Source of the DNA: Nitrospinia bacterium | Lineage (GTDB): Bacteria > Nitrospinota > Nitrospinia > Nitrospinales > JAJDAT01 | Reading direction: 5' to 3' | Assembly (NCBI GenBank): GCA_029261715.1 | Contig: JAJDAT010000001.1 | Span: 124,001-188,000, forward strand | DNA length: 64,000 nt | In this document: one piece after another, positions 35,301 through 43,485 of the stretch | Layout of the letters: each line of letters begins with the position of its first letter | Numbering within the stretch: position 1 is the first letter of the stretch | Position numbers and translations under genes: made by a program | Notes under the pieces: generated by a model | Told to the model about the DNA's origin: nothing | What the model saw: only the letters and a program-made list of their open reading frames with translations | The model's database searches: none

Positions 35301-35333
35301 AAAGGTAACTCTTTAATAAAACCTGTTACCTTT
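35301..35333 (+). terminator. Hairpin after XRE gene
   Basis: AAAGGTAAC and GTTACCTTT form a 9-bp perfect stem around a 15-base loop. It lies 8 bases after the XRE stop. No strong T-run follows, so it may terminate weakly or protect the mRNA end. Confidence 0.5.
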
Positions 35334-35460
35334 CCAGGAAAAACTTCTATTCTGAAAAGTCGAACAAGTTTTTTCACTTACTAGTTGTAATGATCCATGT
35401 AGCGCCATTGATTTAATTGTGCTATAGTGGGTTAAATAAGATGGATTGAAAGCAATTTTG

Positions 35461-35549
35461 CTCAATTCCCTGTGGAATTGAGCCGAGGGTAGTTCAAGCA
35501 AAACTCGAAATTTTTTATTTCCCAGTCACCTTCTTGGCTGGTTTTTTTT
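35461..35549 (+). terminator. Hairpin and terminator pair before small ORF
   Basis: CTCAATTCC/GGAATTGAG (35461-35482) is a perfect 9-bp hairpin with loop CTGT. It is followed at 35522-35541 by CCAGTCA/TGGCTGG with an eight-T run (35542-35549), a good rho-independent terminator. Together they could be the end of a short transcript or RNA; no protein gene ends here. Confidence 0.5.
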
Positions 35550-35614
35550 GTCCTGAAAATCCTCCTTGGGATCCATCCCAATAACAGAGCTATGAAAGCT
35601 CTGAAAGGGCAAAA

Positions 35615-35782
35615 ATGCATGAGGTCCGGGTTTACGATGATTCCGGAAAATTAAAGAAAGTGATTTCGGTCAATGAGTTGAAGAAGAGATCTGATCTACA
35701 GGTCGAATCTCCAATGATGTTTAAGAAGAACCGTCCAGCGGCGAAAACGGAAGTTACCGTTAATAAAACCGCAAAGTCCTAA
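35615..35782 (+). CDS. Small basic hypothetical protein
   Basis: A 55-residue charged protein starting MHEVRVYDDSGKLKKVIS and ending in a Lys/Ala-rich tail. A GAAAGGGC-type ribosome binding site lies just upstream, and a 6-bp stem (AGAGCT/AGCTCT) precedes it. The composition is coding-like and the frame is clean. It is divergent in nature from its neighbours and no family was recognised. Confidence 0.5.
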   Translation: MHEVRVYDDSGKLKKVISVNELKKRSDLQVESPMMFKKNRPAAKTEVTVNKTAKS

Positions 35783-35923
35783 TTCTTCCCGAAAAAACCA
35801 GTTTTTAACAAAACAAAGCCAAATATGCTGGAGGTTTAACCTTCTTGCCCCCATATAAATACTCGCGTCTATAATATTAGATATTTGACGCAGTATGTAA
35901 AATTCCACAAAAGGAACTTAATT

Positions 35924-37312
35924 TTGACCACATCAAATCTTTCCGCCGATGCGTGCGGATTCGACGCTCTAGAACTTATTCAACCTATCCGCAAAGCGCT
36001 CGCGGAAAAACGTTATACACAGCCAACGCCAATTCAATCTCAGGCCATCCCGCACCTTATAGAAGGACGCGACCTTTTGGGATGCGCTCAAACCGGAACC
36101 GGAAAAACCGGAGCCTTTGCTTTGCCCATTCTTCAACGTTTGGCTCAAAGGAAAAAAAATGTCGGGCCTAGAGGGGTTTCCGCTCTAATTCTTACCCCAA
36201 CACGCGAATTGGCCGCACAGATAGGTGAAAGCTTTCGAGTTTATGGGCGTTATTTAAAAGTAAAACATACGACTGTTTATGGGGGAGTCAGCTATAGACC
36301 GCAAATAAAAGCATTATCACGAGGAGTAGAAGTTCTCATCGCAACTCCAGGAAGATTAGTCGATCTAATAAACCAAGGGTATGTGAAACTCGATCAGACA
36401 GAGACTTTTGTTCTAGACGAGGGAGATCGCATGTTAGACATGGGATTCTTGCCAGATATCCGCAAGATCTTCGCTATGCTACCAGAAGAACGGCAAACCA
36501 TGCTTTTTTCGGCGACCATGTCCAACGAAGTTACGAGTCTCTCTAAACAATTTCTCAATGATCCGATAAAGGTTTCAGTCACTCCAGAATCCAAAACAGC
36601 GGACAATATTGACCAACGCGTCATGTTTGTAGACAAAGAATTTAAGTCCGAGTTGCTCGCTTCTGTTTTCTTAGACGAATCCGTCAAAAGAGCGGTCGTT
36701 TTCACTCGCACCAAGCATGGAGCTAATCGCCTCGCAGAAAAACTAAATCGCGGAAAAATTAAAGCGGAAGCGTTACATGGCGACAAATCACAATCCGCTC
36801 GATTACAAGCCTTGAGAAAGTTTCGTTCTGGCAATGCCCGTGTATTAGTCGCCACCGACGTCGCTTCCCGAGGACTCGATATCGAAGGCGTGACACATGT
36901 CATCAATTATGAAATACCTAACGAAGCGGAAAGCTATGTACATCGCATCGGTCGAACAGCACGCGCAGGATCTTCCGGAGTGGCCTTGTCATTCTGTGAC
37001 GGCGGCGAACGTGGCTATTTACAAAGCATTGAAAAATCCACAAAAATTACCGTTACCGTTATAGAGGATCATCCTTTTCATTCTCATGCTGTCGCGGCAA
37101 TGTGGAAAACAAAAAAACCTGCAGGTAAAGGCGCTGGTGAAAGCCGACGCAATAAACGACCTTGGGGTTCTGCTTCAAGTAAAGGCAAAAAACCAGCCGT
37201 CGGTGGTCGAAGCGCACGCAAACCAGCAGGAAGCCGGTTTAAAGCGCCTCACCAACGCAGAAGTAACTCTAAAAGAACAAGCTCTGGAGCCAGCGCTAGC
37301 CGCTCGGCCTAG
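35924..37312 (+). CDS. rhlE: DEAD-box RNA helicase, RhlE-type
   Basis: A DEAD-box helicase of about 462 residues from the TTG at 35924 (preceded by AAAAGGA), giving a start close to FDALELIQPIRKAL. Q motif: YTQPTPIQSQAIPHL; motif I: AQTGTGKT; Ia: PTRELAAQ; II: DEGD in FVLDEGDRM (DEGD instead of DEAD); III: SAT; V: ATDVASRGLD; VI: HRIGRTARAG. A basic Arg/Lys/Gly/Ser tail for RNA binding follows. RhlE-type enzymes remodel RNA in ribosome assembly and cold response. The Gly in motif II is worth noting: DEGD rather than DEAD. Confidence 0.88.
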   Translation: MTTSNLSADACGFDALELIQPIRKALAEKRYTQPTPIQSQAIPHLIEGRDLLGCAQTGTGKTGAFALPILQRLAQRKKNVGPRGVSALILTPTRELAAQIGESFRVYGRYLKVKHTTVYGGVSYRPQIKALSRGVEVLIATPGRLVDLINQGYVKLDQTETFVLDEGDRMLDMGFLPDIRKIFAMLPEERQTMLFSATMSNEVTSLSKQFLNDPIKVSVTPESKTADNIDQRVMFVDKEFKSELLASVFLDESVKRAVVFTRTKHGANRLAEKLNRGKIKAEALHGDKSQSARLQALRKFRSGNARVLVATDVASRGLDIEGVTHVINYEIPNEAESYVHRIGRTARAGSSGVALSFCDGGERGYLQSIEKSTKITVTVIEDHPFHSHAVAAMWKTKKPAGKGAGESRRNKRPWGSASSKGKKPAVGGRSARKPAGSRFKAPHQRRSNSKRTSSGASASRSA

Positions 37313-37434
37313 TTTTTCCAAACTAACTCAATACTCTCCCCCTTCGAAAAATATAATCTCGAAGGGGGAGGTACTGGGTATTGGTCTTTATTACTTAATT
37401 ATCAAATCTCACCCGCTCAACCTAATCCATCAAA

Positions 37435-37876
37435 CTATTTTTTCTTGTTTAAGGATTCTAACTTATCTTTATCAAGGTACTTTTCTAATCCAGCCATGCC
37501 TTCAGCAACCTCAGGGCTAGCAAAAAGCTCCCTACCCGCTACCTGACCTAAAACCTGAAAGCTAGCTTGCATGGTAGCGTCGCCTTCAAATTCCAAAGCC
37601 TTTTCTGCTTCCTTTTTACAAGACTCTGTTAAAAGCCTCATTAACAAATTGCCCATTCTTTTATTCGCTTCATTAAGTTTTTCCTTGGTAATTGAAGAAA
37701 TTGACTTAACTTCAGGATGTAACGAAGCCGCAGAGAATGGCCATTTAACTAAAGCGGTTCTATCCCTCTTTGATGTTGATTCAACCAAACATTTCGATAA
37801 ATCATTCGTATAGGGTCCACCATAAGCAATTGAAGCCGTAAAAAATAAAATAGGGAGCGTAATTAATAATATTCAT
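37435..37876 (-). pseudogene. Secreted hypothetical protein, start disrupted by frameshift
   Basis: The readable frame gives about 146 residues ending LEKYLDKDKLESLNKKK. Upstream it continues as a good signal peptide (ILLITLPILFFTASIAYGG) but has no start codon in frame. The only ATG with AGGAG (37874-37876) reads another frame. Two extra bases in the A-run would join them to MKILLITLPILFF. So either a small deletion, a sequencing error, or a rare start. The mature part has DLSKCLVEST, PEVKSIS and ASFQVLGQVAG; it is a small periplasmic protein of unknown role. Confidence 0.6.
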
Positions 37877-38187
37877 TTTGTCTCCTGATTAAATATTCAA
37901 GAGATATTATCCATAAAAAAATAGGGATTTCGAGTCTCAATTTCCCAATCAATTCAATAAACTCGCAACTAATAAATTGTTTCCATTTTTAACGGGAGTA
38001 CAAACTTCAGAAAATTGAAGCTACTATATCTTTAAACAAAAATACTCTACAATCGATTACATGAAACTCACTAACTTGTAATCAGACTAAACGACTTATA
38101 TGTCTTATCCAGGATAGTTCAATTCTCATACTAAGAAATGATGGGGTTGGCAATAAACTCAAAACTTTTAATATGGAGAAACTCGAT
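37877..38187. other. Intergenic spacer
   Basis: Divergent AT-rich spacer of about 310 bases between two secreted-protein genes. No repeat or RNA is seen. Confidence 0.45.
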
Positions 38188-38718
38188 ATGAAAAAAACTC
38201 TAATTATATTTGCTCTCGGTTTTCTGTTCGTGGGAACCTTTTCATCTTCGTCAATTGCAGATCAGGGACACAAACCCTATGTTGGCTCAGATGCTTTCGA
38301 ACGTATGAAAAAGCTGGTAGGTAGCTGGGAAGCCCATATGAAAATGGGAGAGCAAACTATGGAGATGAAAGCCAGTTATAAGCTGACTTCCAGTGGAAGC
38401 GTATTGATCGAAACCACGCATGAAGGAACGCCTCATGAGATGGTGTCAGTCTACCATGACAATAAAAAGAAAGAATTAATCATGACTCATTATTGTGCCG
38501 AACATAATCAACCTAAACTGATTCTAACGGGAATGGACAACAACAAATTGATGATGGACTTATCTTCTGACAATGATATAGATCTTGCAAAAGAGACCCA
38601 TATTCACTCTGTCTCAATCCAATTTGAAGGTAATGACAAGATGACTCATATGTGGACTAGTCACAAGGGCGGCAAAAAAGATATGGTTGTAAAAATGGCA
38701 TTCAATCGCGCAAAATAA
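38188..38718 (+). CDS. Secreted hypothetical protein with DUF1579-like features
   Basis: 176 residues from the ATG with GGAG 9 bases upstream. The signal peptide is MKKTLIIFALGFLFVGTFSSSSIA. The mature part opens with AFERMKKLVGSWEAHMKMGEQTMEMKASYKLTSSGSVLIETTHEG, the pattern of small beta-barrel, lipocalin-like or DUF1579-type domains (LxGxWxG ... GGxxLxE). Histidines are frequent (HYCAEHNQ, THIHSV). It is a periplasmic protein of unknown ligand. An upstream in-frame ATG is less likely because it overlaps the ribosome binding site. Confidence 0.7.
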   Translation: MKKTLIIFALGFLFVGTFSSSSIADQGHKPYVGSDAFERMKKLVGSWEAHMKMGEQTMEMKASYKLTSSGSVLIETTHEGTPHEMVSVYHDNKKKELIMTHYCAEHNQPKLILTGMDNNKLMMDLSSDNDIDLAKETHIHSVSIQFEGNDKMTHMWTSHKGGKKDMVVKMAFNRAK

Positions 38719-38909
38719 TCTGGACAACAGACGCTTAAAAAAATTGTGTTTTTTTTATAAAATCGTTACCGCTCATATTGACGCGTCCGTAAAGTCAGAG
38801 GGATTTCGATTTTAATATTTTCGATGAAAGTTGAGAATAAATTAAGAGGATAAAAGCTCTTAATTATAGAGGGAGGGCAAATAGATCAACCTAAACTCAG
38901 GTAGTCATC

Positions 38910-39062
38910 ATGAGCGTTCAATTATTCAAAAAAAATGGCTTTAAGTACGATTCAGAGATAAAAAGCAAAGAGGAACTGGAAAAGGAAGAGCATTTCTTCC
39001 ATCAATTGTATCGGTTTATCGTGATGACGATTATCCTGACCTTGTTGTTCATCGTCCTTTGA
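38910..39062 (+). CDS. Small single-helix membrane protein
   Basis: 50 residues: a charged N-terminal half (SEIKSKEELEKEEHFFHQ) and one membrane helix (FIVMTIILTLLFIVL) at the C-terminus. The stop is 22 bases before a strong terminator, which supports a real transcript end. A small tail-anchored type protein; role unknown. Confidence 0.55.
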   Translation: MSVQLFKKNGFKYDSEIKSKEELEKEEHFFHQLYRFIVMTIILTLLFIVL

Positions 39063-39083
39063 ACATCAAGGCTCCCTGTCCGA

Positions 39084-39117
39084 AGCCCAGCGTTCTCCAA
39101 GCGCTGGGCTTTTTTTA
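39084..39117 (+). terminator. Rho-independent terminator
   Basis: AGCCCAGCG and CGCTGGGCT form a strong stem with a TTTTTTT tail. It follows the small membrane protein gene and also lies close to the minus-strand sigma gene's end. Confidence 0.85.
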
Positions 39118-39135
39118 TGAACAAATCTCAAAATT

Positions 39136-39693
39136 CTAATTGAGCAAACCTTGTTCATCCAGAATTTTATGTTTCAAATGTCTTCTTGCCCTCGAAATAC
39201 GAGACATAACAGTACCTATCGGAACATCTAGTTTAGTTGAAATTTCTATATACGATAAACTTTGAAAATGAAACATTTTAAGTGGAGTTTTCAAGCGATC
39301 ATCTAAACTTTCAACCAGAAATCTAACCTCTTCGCGATATTCGTCCTTAAACAAATTATCTTCAGGTAAATTTTCATCGATTCGATTTTCAGACAATTCT
39401 GTATCATTCCAGTTTTCTATTTTTTTGTTTCGAGCGCATTCCTTAAAAAATTGATTTCTAAGAATGATCGATAACCAAAACTTACTTTTTGAACGATCTT
39501 TTAATTGATTTAGATATTTAATTCCAAGAAAAAATGTATCTTGCACCAGATCTTCTGCCGTATCAGGATCTTGACAAAGTTGAAGAGCTCGAACATACAT
39601 CGCCTTCCTATGCGGTAGTATCAATTTTTCAGTTTCACTTTGTATAAAGTTTTCTGAGTTTTGATCTAAAGCGCCTTCCTCAATTTTTTCCAT
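39136..39693 (-). CDS. ECF-type RNA polymerase sigma factor
   Basis: 185 residues with sigma region 2 (HRKAMYVRALQLCQDPDTAEDLVQDTFFLGIKYL) and region 4 (LKTPLKMFHFQSLSYIEISTKLDVPIGTVMSRISRARRHLK), the usual ECF layout and length. It directs core polymerase to a stress or envelope regulon. No anti-sigma gene is adjacent; the 68-residue gene upstream on the same strand lacks a membrane helix or zinc-binding anti-sigma motif. Confidence 0.92.
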   Translation of the reverse strand: MEKIEEGALDQNSENFIQSETEKLILPHRKAMYVRALQLCQDPDTAEDLVQDTFFLGIKYLNQLKDRSKSKFWLSIILRNQFFKECARNKKIENWNDTELSENRIDENLPEDNLFKDEYREEVRFLVESLDDRLKTPLKMFHFQSLSYIEISTKLDVPIGTVMSRISRARRHLKHKILDEQGLLN

Positions 39694-39777
39694 TACTCTC
39701 TCCTTTTTAATTTAATTTTAGAGGTATTGGATAAAACTTTAGTCTTTAATTACCATTGAGACTAACCGCCTAAATAT

Positions 39778-39984
39778 TTAACTGGCATACGATCTACTAA
39801 ATTTGGGCGCTCGATTAAGCCAATTCCTATTCATTTTGGGCTTAATGTATTCAGAAAAATAAATTGCGTCAGATCTGTAATTGAACCTAGTTGATGAATC
39901 TGAGTCTATTTTTTTGAATTCCGAATTAGCAGTCGAGTTTCTCTTATCTTTGTCAGAATCAAATTTATGGTAAAAAGACATCAT
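39778..39984 (-). CDS. Small hypothetical protein
   Basis: 68 residues, basic and Ser/Asn/Tyr-rich (FNYRSDAIYFSEYIKPKMNRNWLNRAP). A GAGAGG ribosome binding site on the minus strand precedes two consecutive ATG codons. It lies 84 bases upstream of the ECF sigma gene and may share its transcript. No membrane segment or known motif. Confidence 0.45.
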   Translation of the reverse strand: MMSFYHKFDSDKDKRNSTANSEFKKIDSDSSTRFNYRSDAIYFSEYIKPKMNRNWLNRAPKFSRSYAS

Positions 39985-40228
39985 ATCTTAACCTCTCAAG
40001 TTTTTCGTATTTCCAAAATATACTTTTTTAATTAAGTAAAATTTGATATTTTTGAGAACTAAAAAACTAGGTACATCTTAAACAAAGAGAAAATTTTAAT
40101 ATGTAACTATAGTCGCGATTCCTCTGTGGTAAGCTTTTGATTCTGCTGTAGTAGGTTTACTACATAAACTTAAGAAACAAGATGTATCTAAAAAATTAAA
40201 ATCACTAAGGAAAGAAATTTAGAGAAGT

Positions 40229-41449
40229 TTAATTCTTATGAAGAGAAGGAGAATTTTGGAATTGATCTCCCCATTTGTTGGCTAAGAATGTGAAAATGAG
40301 AGGAACTAAAATGGAAGAAGCTGAAGACGAAGCTAAAAGCGCCGTATAAAGATGCGCGTCAATTATCTTGGCATGAAACAATAATTGGACCACAACAATC
40401 TCCGTCGTCAGTCGCGCGTTTATTCCAATACCAATTGCCCAGGCCTCTCTAACTGAAAACTTTCCCAAGGGAACCATAATAAATGTTCCCAAAAGCTTCC
40501 CTAAAAATGCTGCGGAAAATAATAGAATAACCAATATAGGTTCTTCTGCGATTCCTTTCAAATCCGCATGAAGCCCTACCCAAAAGAAAAATAACAATCC
40601 TAAGAAACCATAGCTTTCGACCTGAATATTGTGCTCAACTTCTTCGCCCACTTTTCTAAACTTATTGTATTCTGGTTTCATTATAATTCCAGAAACAATT
40701 GCGCCCACAATCATTCCCAATCCTACAAATTCAGAAATACCGCTGAAACCAAAAAGAACGATGATAGAAAGGAGCATTAAATTACGCGGACGACGCGACA
40801 TCCATTTTCCCAAGAAATCAACTACCCAACGGTAAAAAATCCAAATCATCCCTATAAAGACCAAAGAACCTAATACCAACCGCAAGACGTTATCGATTCC
40901 TTCAGTCTCATGACTAATCCATACGGAGACAAAAGAAATCATGAACACTTCTATAACGTCATCCAAAACTCCCGTCCCTATAATTAGCTCTCCTACACGT
41001 GTTCGAATCATATTAAACTCATCGAGTATAGGCACAATAACCGCTTCCGCTGTTGGCATACAAGTCAGCCCAATAACAAAAGCGATTAACCATTCGTATC
41101 CAAGTATCCGCATCACCGCCATTCCCAAAACAAAAGGAATAGTCGTATTAAGAACGGTTAGCCAAACTATGTCAGCGCGAGAACGACTCATTTCTCGAAA
41201 ATCAATTTGTAATCCGATGAAAAATAAAAGAAACATAACGCCTAAATTGGCCAAAAATGAAAAAGCTTCCTGAAACTCGGGAGCTAGTAACCGCTGACCA
41301 AGAGGAGTAAACTGCGCTGCCATGGCAACTAATAGTGCGGAAAGGATCACTGGAATGCGCATTTTCTCCAGAAGACCCGCGCTTGCATAAGTCAAAAAAA
41401 ACAAAACCGCTAGTTCCAGCAAAAACTCACCTATGTTGAGTCCAGTCAC
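40229..41449 (-). CDS. CPA2-type cation/proton antiporter (KefB/NapA-like)
   Basis: 406 residues, about 12 membrane helices from the first residues (FLLELAVLFFLTYASAGLLEKM). It has the discontinuous-helix features of the Na+/H+ exchanger fold: GVMFLLFFIGLQIDF, MPTAEAVIVPIL and TGVLDDVIEVF with the conserved paired Asp (DD). There is no TrkA-N nucleotide-binding tail, so it is a bare transporter domain. Exchange of Na+ or K+ for H+ in the inner membrane is inferred from the family. Confidence 0.88.
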   Translation of the reverse strand: MTGLNIGEFLLELAVLFFLTYASAGLLEKMRIPVILSALLVAMAAQFTPLGQRLLAPEFQEAFSFLANLGVMFLLFFIGLQIDFREMSRSRADIVWLTVLNTTIPFVLGMAVMRILGYEWLIAFVIGLTCMPTAEAVIVPILDEFNMIRTRVGELIIGTGVLDDVIEVFMISFVSVWISHETEGIDNVLRLVLGSLVFIGMIWIFYRWVVDFLGKWMSRRPRNLMLLSIIVLFGFSGISEFVGLGMIVGAIVSGIIMKPEYNKFRKVGEEVEHNIQVESYGFLGLLFFFWVGLHADLKGIAEEPILVILLFSAAFLGKLLGTFIMVPLGKFSVREAWAIGIGINARLTTEIVVVQLLFHAKIIDAHLYTALLASSSASSILVPLIFTFLANKWGDQFQNSPSLHKN

Positions 41450-41621
41450 TTTAAAATTCCGTCATATTTTTTAAGGAGGGAACGCTTTTTCCAAGATAGG
41501 CAAAAATGCATGCTTTTAATTTAAGCCTTTTACCAGGCCCGCCAAGTAAGGATTTAATAGTTTAAAATTAAATTGGATATTTGAACGCAAACCCAGGTAA
41601 CCAGAAAACGAAATATACTTT

Positions 41622-42098
41622 TTAACGGAACATGTTGTGACACCTCACACAATAATCCATCGTTTTTTGTAAAGCGCTCAATGATTTAGATAGATCTTTT
41701 GTTTGCAGCACATTTCCCAAATCATCTCCACTTCTATGAAATTCCAGGCCCAAAATCCCAAATTTTTTATTTTTAAAACTATTGCACATATTCTTCATTT
41801 CCTCGGTCAATCCCAACTTGGTATGAGCAATACGAGACGCTTTATCAAAGGATCCTTTAGATAACAATCCAATAATAGACTGTACAGCTTCTAAATGAGA
41901 CCGCATATTCGATAATAGATGACTCTTCATTACTGGAGAAAGCCCTAACGATGTCCTTTCATCATGTTTGGAATACAACTTTTGGTTATGAATCATGGGC
42001 TCCATCGCTTTTTCTATATCATTAGCAAAAGAATTAAAAGGAGCCACGGTGAAAAACAAAATACCCATTAAAGTTATTACTATTTTCATATTATTCAT
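41622..42098 (-). CDS. Cytochrome c'-like periplasmic cytochrome
   Basis: 158 residues with a signal peptide (MKIVITLMGILFFTVAPFNSFAND, alternative Met at residue 4). A helical region with no other cysteine except one is followed by a heme-binding CVRCH near the C-terminus. A C-terminal heme site on a helical bundle is the hallmark of cytochrome c' and relatives, which bind small gases or transfer electrons. It lies 50 bases after the small membrane-protein gene on the minus strand, so they may share a transcript. Confidence 0.75.
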   Translation of the reverse strand: MNNMKIVITLMGILFFTVAPFNSFANDIEKAMEPMIHNQKLYSKHDERTSLGLSPVMKSHLLSNMRSHLEAVQSIIGLLSKGSFDKASRIAHTKLGLTEEMKNMCNSFKNKKFGILGLEFHRSGDDLGNVLQTKDLSKSLSALQKTMDYCVRCHNMFR

Positions 42099-42148
42099 CT
42101 CCTGTAATTCTAATTCTTAAATATAAGCGCTTCTAATAATAAGTTTCT

Positions 42149-42418
42149 TCACTTAACAGTTGGATTTGAAAATCTATTCCGAAATAAGTTATACAACCAA
42201 GCAAATACTCCTCCACATATCAATCCGTCAAAAAAACCCCAAACTAAACCTATGACACTTCCAATGGGACTGATATTAAACCCAGGATAGATGCGGCCAA
42301 TTAAAGTGGGGTCTCCAGACGAACCTTCAAGCAAAATGAGCCACCAAGTAATTAAAAAAAGTCCAATTCCCCAGAAAACACCAAAGGTCAGAGCAAACGC
42401 TTTTATATTTAATTTCAT
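42149..42418 (-). CDS. Small membrane protein (often labelled holin-like)
   Basis: 89 residues with two membrane helices (FALTFGVFWGIGLFLITWWLIL and GSVIGLVWGFFDGLICGGVFAWLYNLF) joined by a conserved-looking loop GRIYPGFNISPIGS. Relatives with this layout are commonly labelled bacteriophage holin family, although they occur outside prophages. There is no phage context here. The gene is 42 bases after the flavodoxin-fold gene on the same strand. Confidence 0.7.
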   Translation of the reverse strand: MKLNIKAFALTFGVFWGIGLFLITWWLILLEGSSGDPTLIGRIYPGFNISPIGSVIGLVWGFFDGLICGGVFAWLYNLFRNRFSNPTVK

Positions 42419-42460
42419 TTTTTTGCCCTTTTTAAATTATTATTTTAATGAAGAAGATAA

Positions 42461-43048
42461 TCATTTCCCTTTTTTCCCAAGAGCATAAATATCATCCATC
42501 CATTTCTGACGGTAGTCATTATCTTTCGAGTCAACGCTACCGATAAGACTTTCTTTGACCGGCCATATACCAGATAGTTTTAGGATATTGCGTTCCAAAC
42601 TTTTTAGACTGTGCGCTCCAAAAAACCATCGGTAAATTAAACTTGGCATTCCCATGGTAACGATAATTCGAGAAGTCTTTCCCGTTAATAATCCTTTCGG
42701 CATCTTATTTCCCTCTTCTAAACCAATAGCAAAACCATAACGAAAGACTTGTTCAAAAAATGCCTTCAAAAGGGCCGGCATCGTTCCTAGCCATAGTGGA
42801 TAGATAATAATCAAATGTTCAGCCCAACTAATATTTTCTTGGCATCTCTGGATACCGGGGGAAATATCTTCACCTGCGAATTCTTCTTTAGTTCTCAAAA
42901 TAGGAAGGACGAGCGTGGACACGGAAATTTGTTTTACCTCATGTCCCCCTTCTCTTGCGCCTTTTACATAAGAAGCTTCAAGCGCATGACAATAGCAATT
43001 TCCTCTCGGGTCTGGATGGCCTTGGATAATAACGATTTTTTTGGACAT
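42461..43048 (-). CDS. NAD(P)H:quinone oxidoreductase-like, flavodoxin fold
   Basis: 195 residues with the flavodoxin-2 fold opening KKIVIIQGHPDPRGN, HALEASYVKGAREGGHEV, a mid strand HLIIIYPLWLGTMPALLKAFFEQVF, and later motifs for FMN-binding loops. The family reduces quinones with FMN or FAD and NAD(P)H in the cytoplasm. It is upstream of the small membrane protein and cytochrome on the minus strand. Confidence 0.88.
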   Translation of the reverse strand: MSKKIVIIQGHPDPRGNCYCHALEASYVKGAREGGHEVKQISVSTLVLPILRTKEEFAGEDISPGIQRCQENISWAEHLIIIYPLWLGTMPALLKAFFEQVFRYGFAIGLEEGNKMPKGLLTGKTSRIIVTMGMPSLIYRWFFGAHSLKSLERNILKLSGIWPVKESLIGSVDSKDNDYRQKWMDDIYALGKKGK

Positions 43049-43133
43049 TTAATGTTCTCGTTTTTTGAATTGAATAATAAACTATGCGGCATTTGTAAAA
43101 ACATTCGGGAGATCATTAGATTCAACCCACAAT

Positions 43134-43259
43134 TCAGGTTTTCTTTTTCCGATTATTTTTTTTCGTACTACTTTTTGTATTATTCAAAATACTATCAATT
43201 TCAACTTCAGCCAAAACCCAATCTTTATTTGGATCTCCCTCATCAGTGTTTAGAGTCAT
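43134..43259 (-). CDS. Small ORF with DUF2934-like motif
   Basis: 41 residues: EGDPNKDWVLAEVEIDSIL matches the second half of DUF2934 (GxPxxDWxxAExEL), then a Lys-rich tail. Weak ribosome binding site. It may be a shortened DUF2934 gene or a fragment. Kept because the motif is specific. Confidence 0.4.
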   Translation of the reverse strand: MTLNTDEGDPNKDWVLAEVEIDSILNNTKSSTKKNNRKKKT

Positions 43260-43485
43260 AATTTTAATTATTTAAAATCATGATATCGCTCTCTATAAAT
43301 CCCTTTTAAAAACTTAAACCATTAGATTTAATTAACACGCTGTTGCCTTTGTTTCTCTTGATGAAATTAGCCAAATCAACATCCTAAAACATTTTTAAAA
43401 CGATATCTGATGGAGTATTTTCAGGGAATTTATATGTAATAAGTATGAAAACCAAGAATGCCAATAAAGCCGCTTGGAATAGTTA
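43260..43485. other. Intergenic spacer
   Basis: AT-rich spacer containing a short open frame (DVDLANFIKRNKG...) on the minus strand with no start signal. Nothing further supported. Confidence 0.35.

Noticed and set aside
42815-43261. 148-codon plus-strand frame
   Set aside because: It overlaps the flavodoxin-fold gene on the minus strand and is Phe/Ser-rich shadow sequence.
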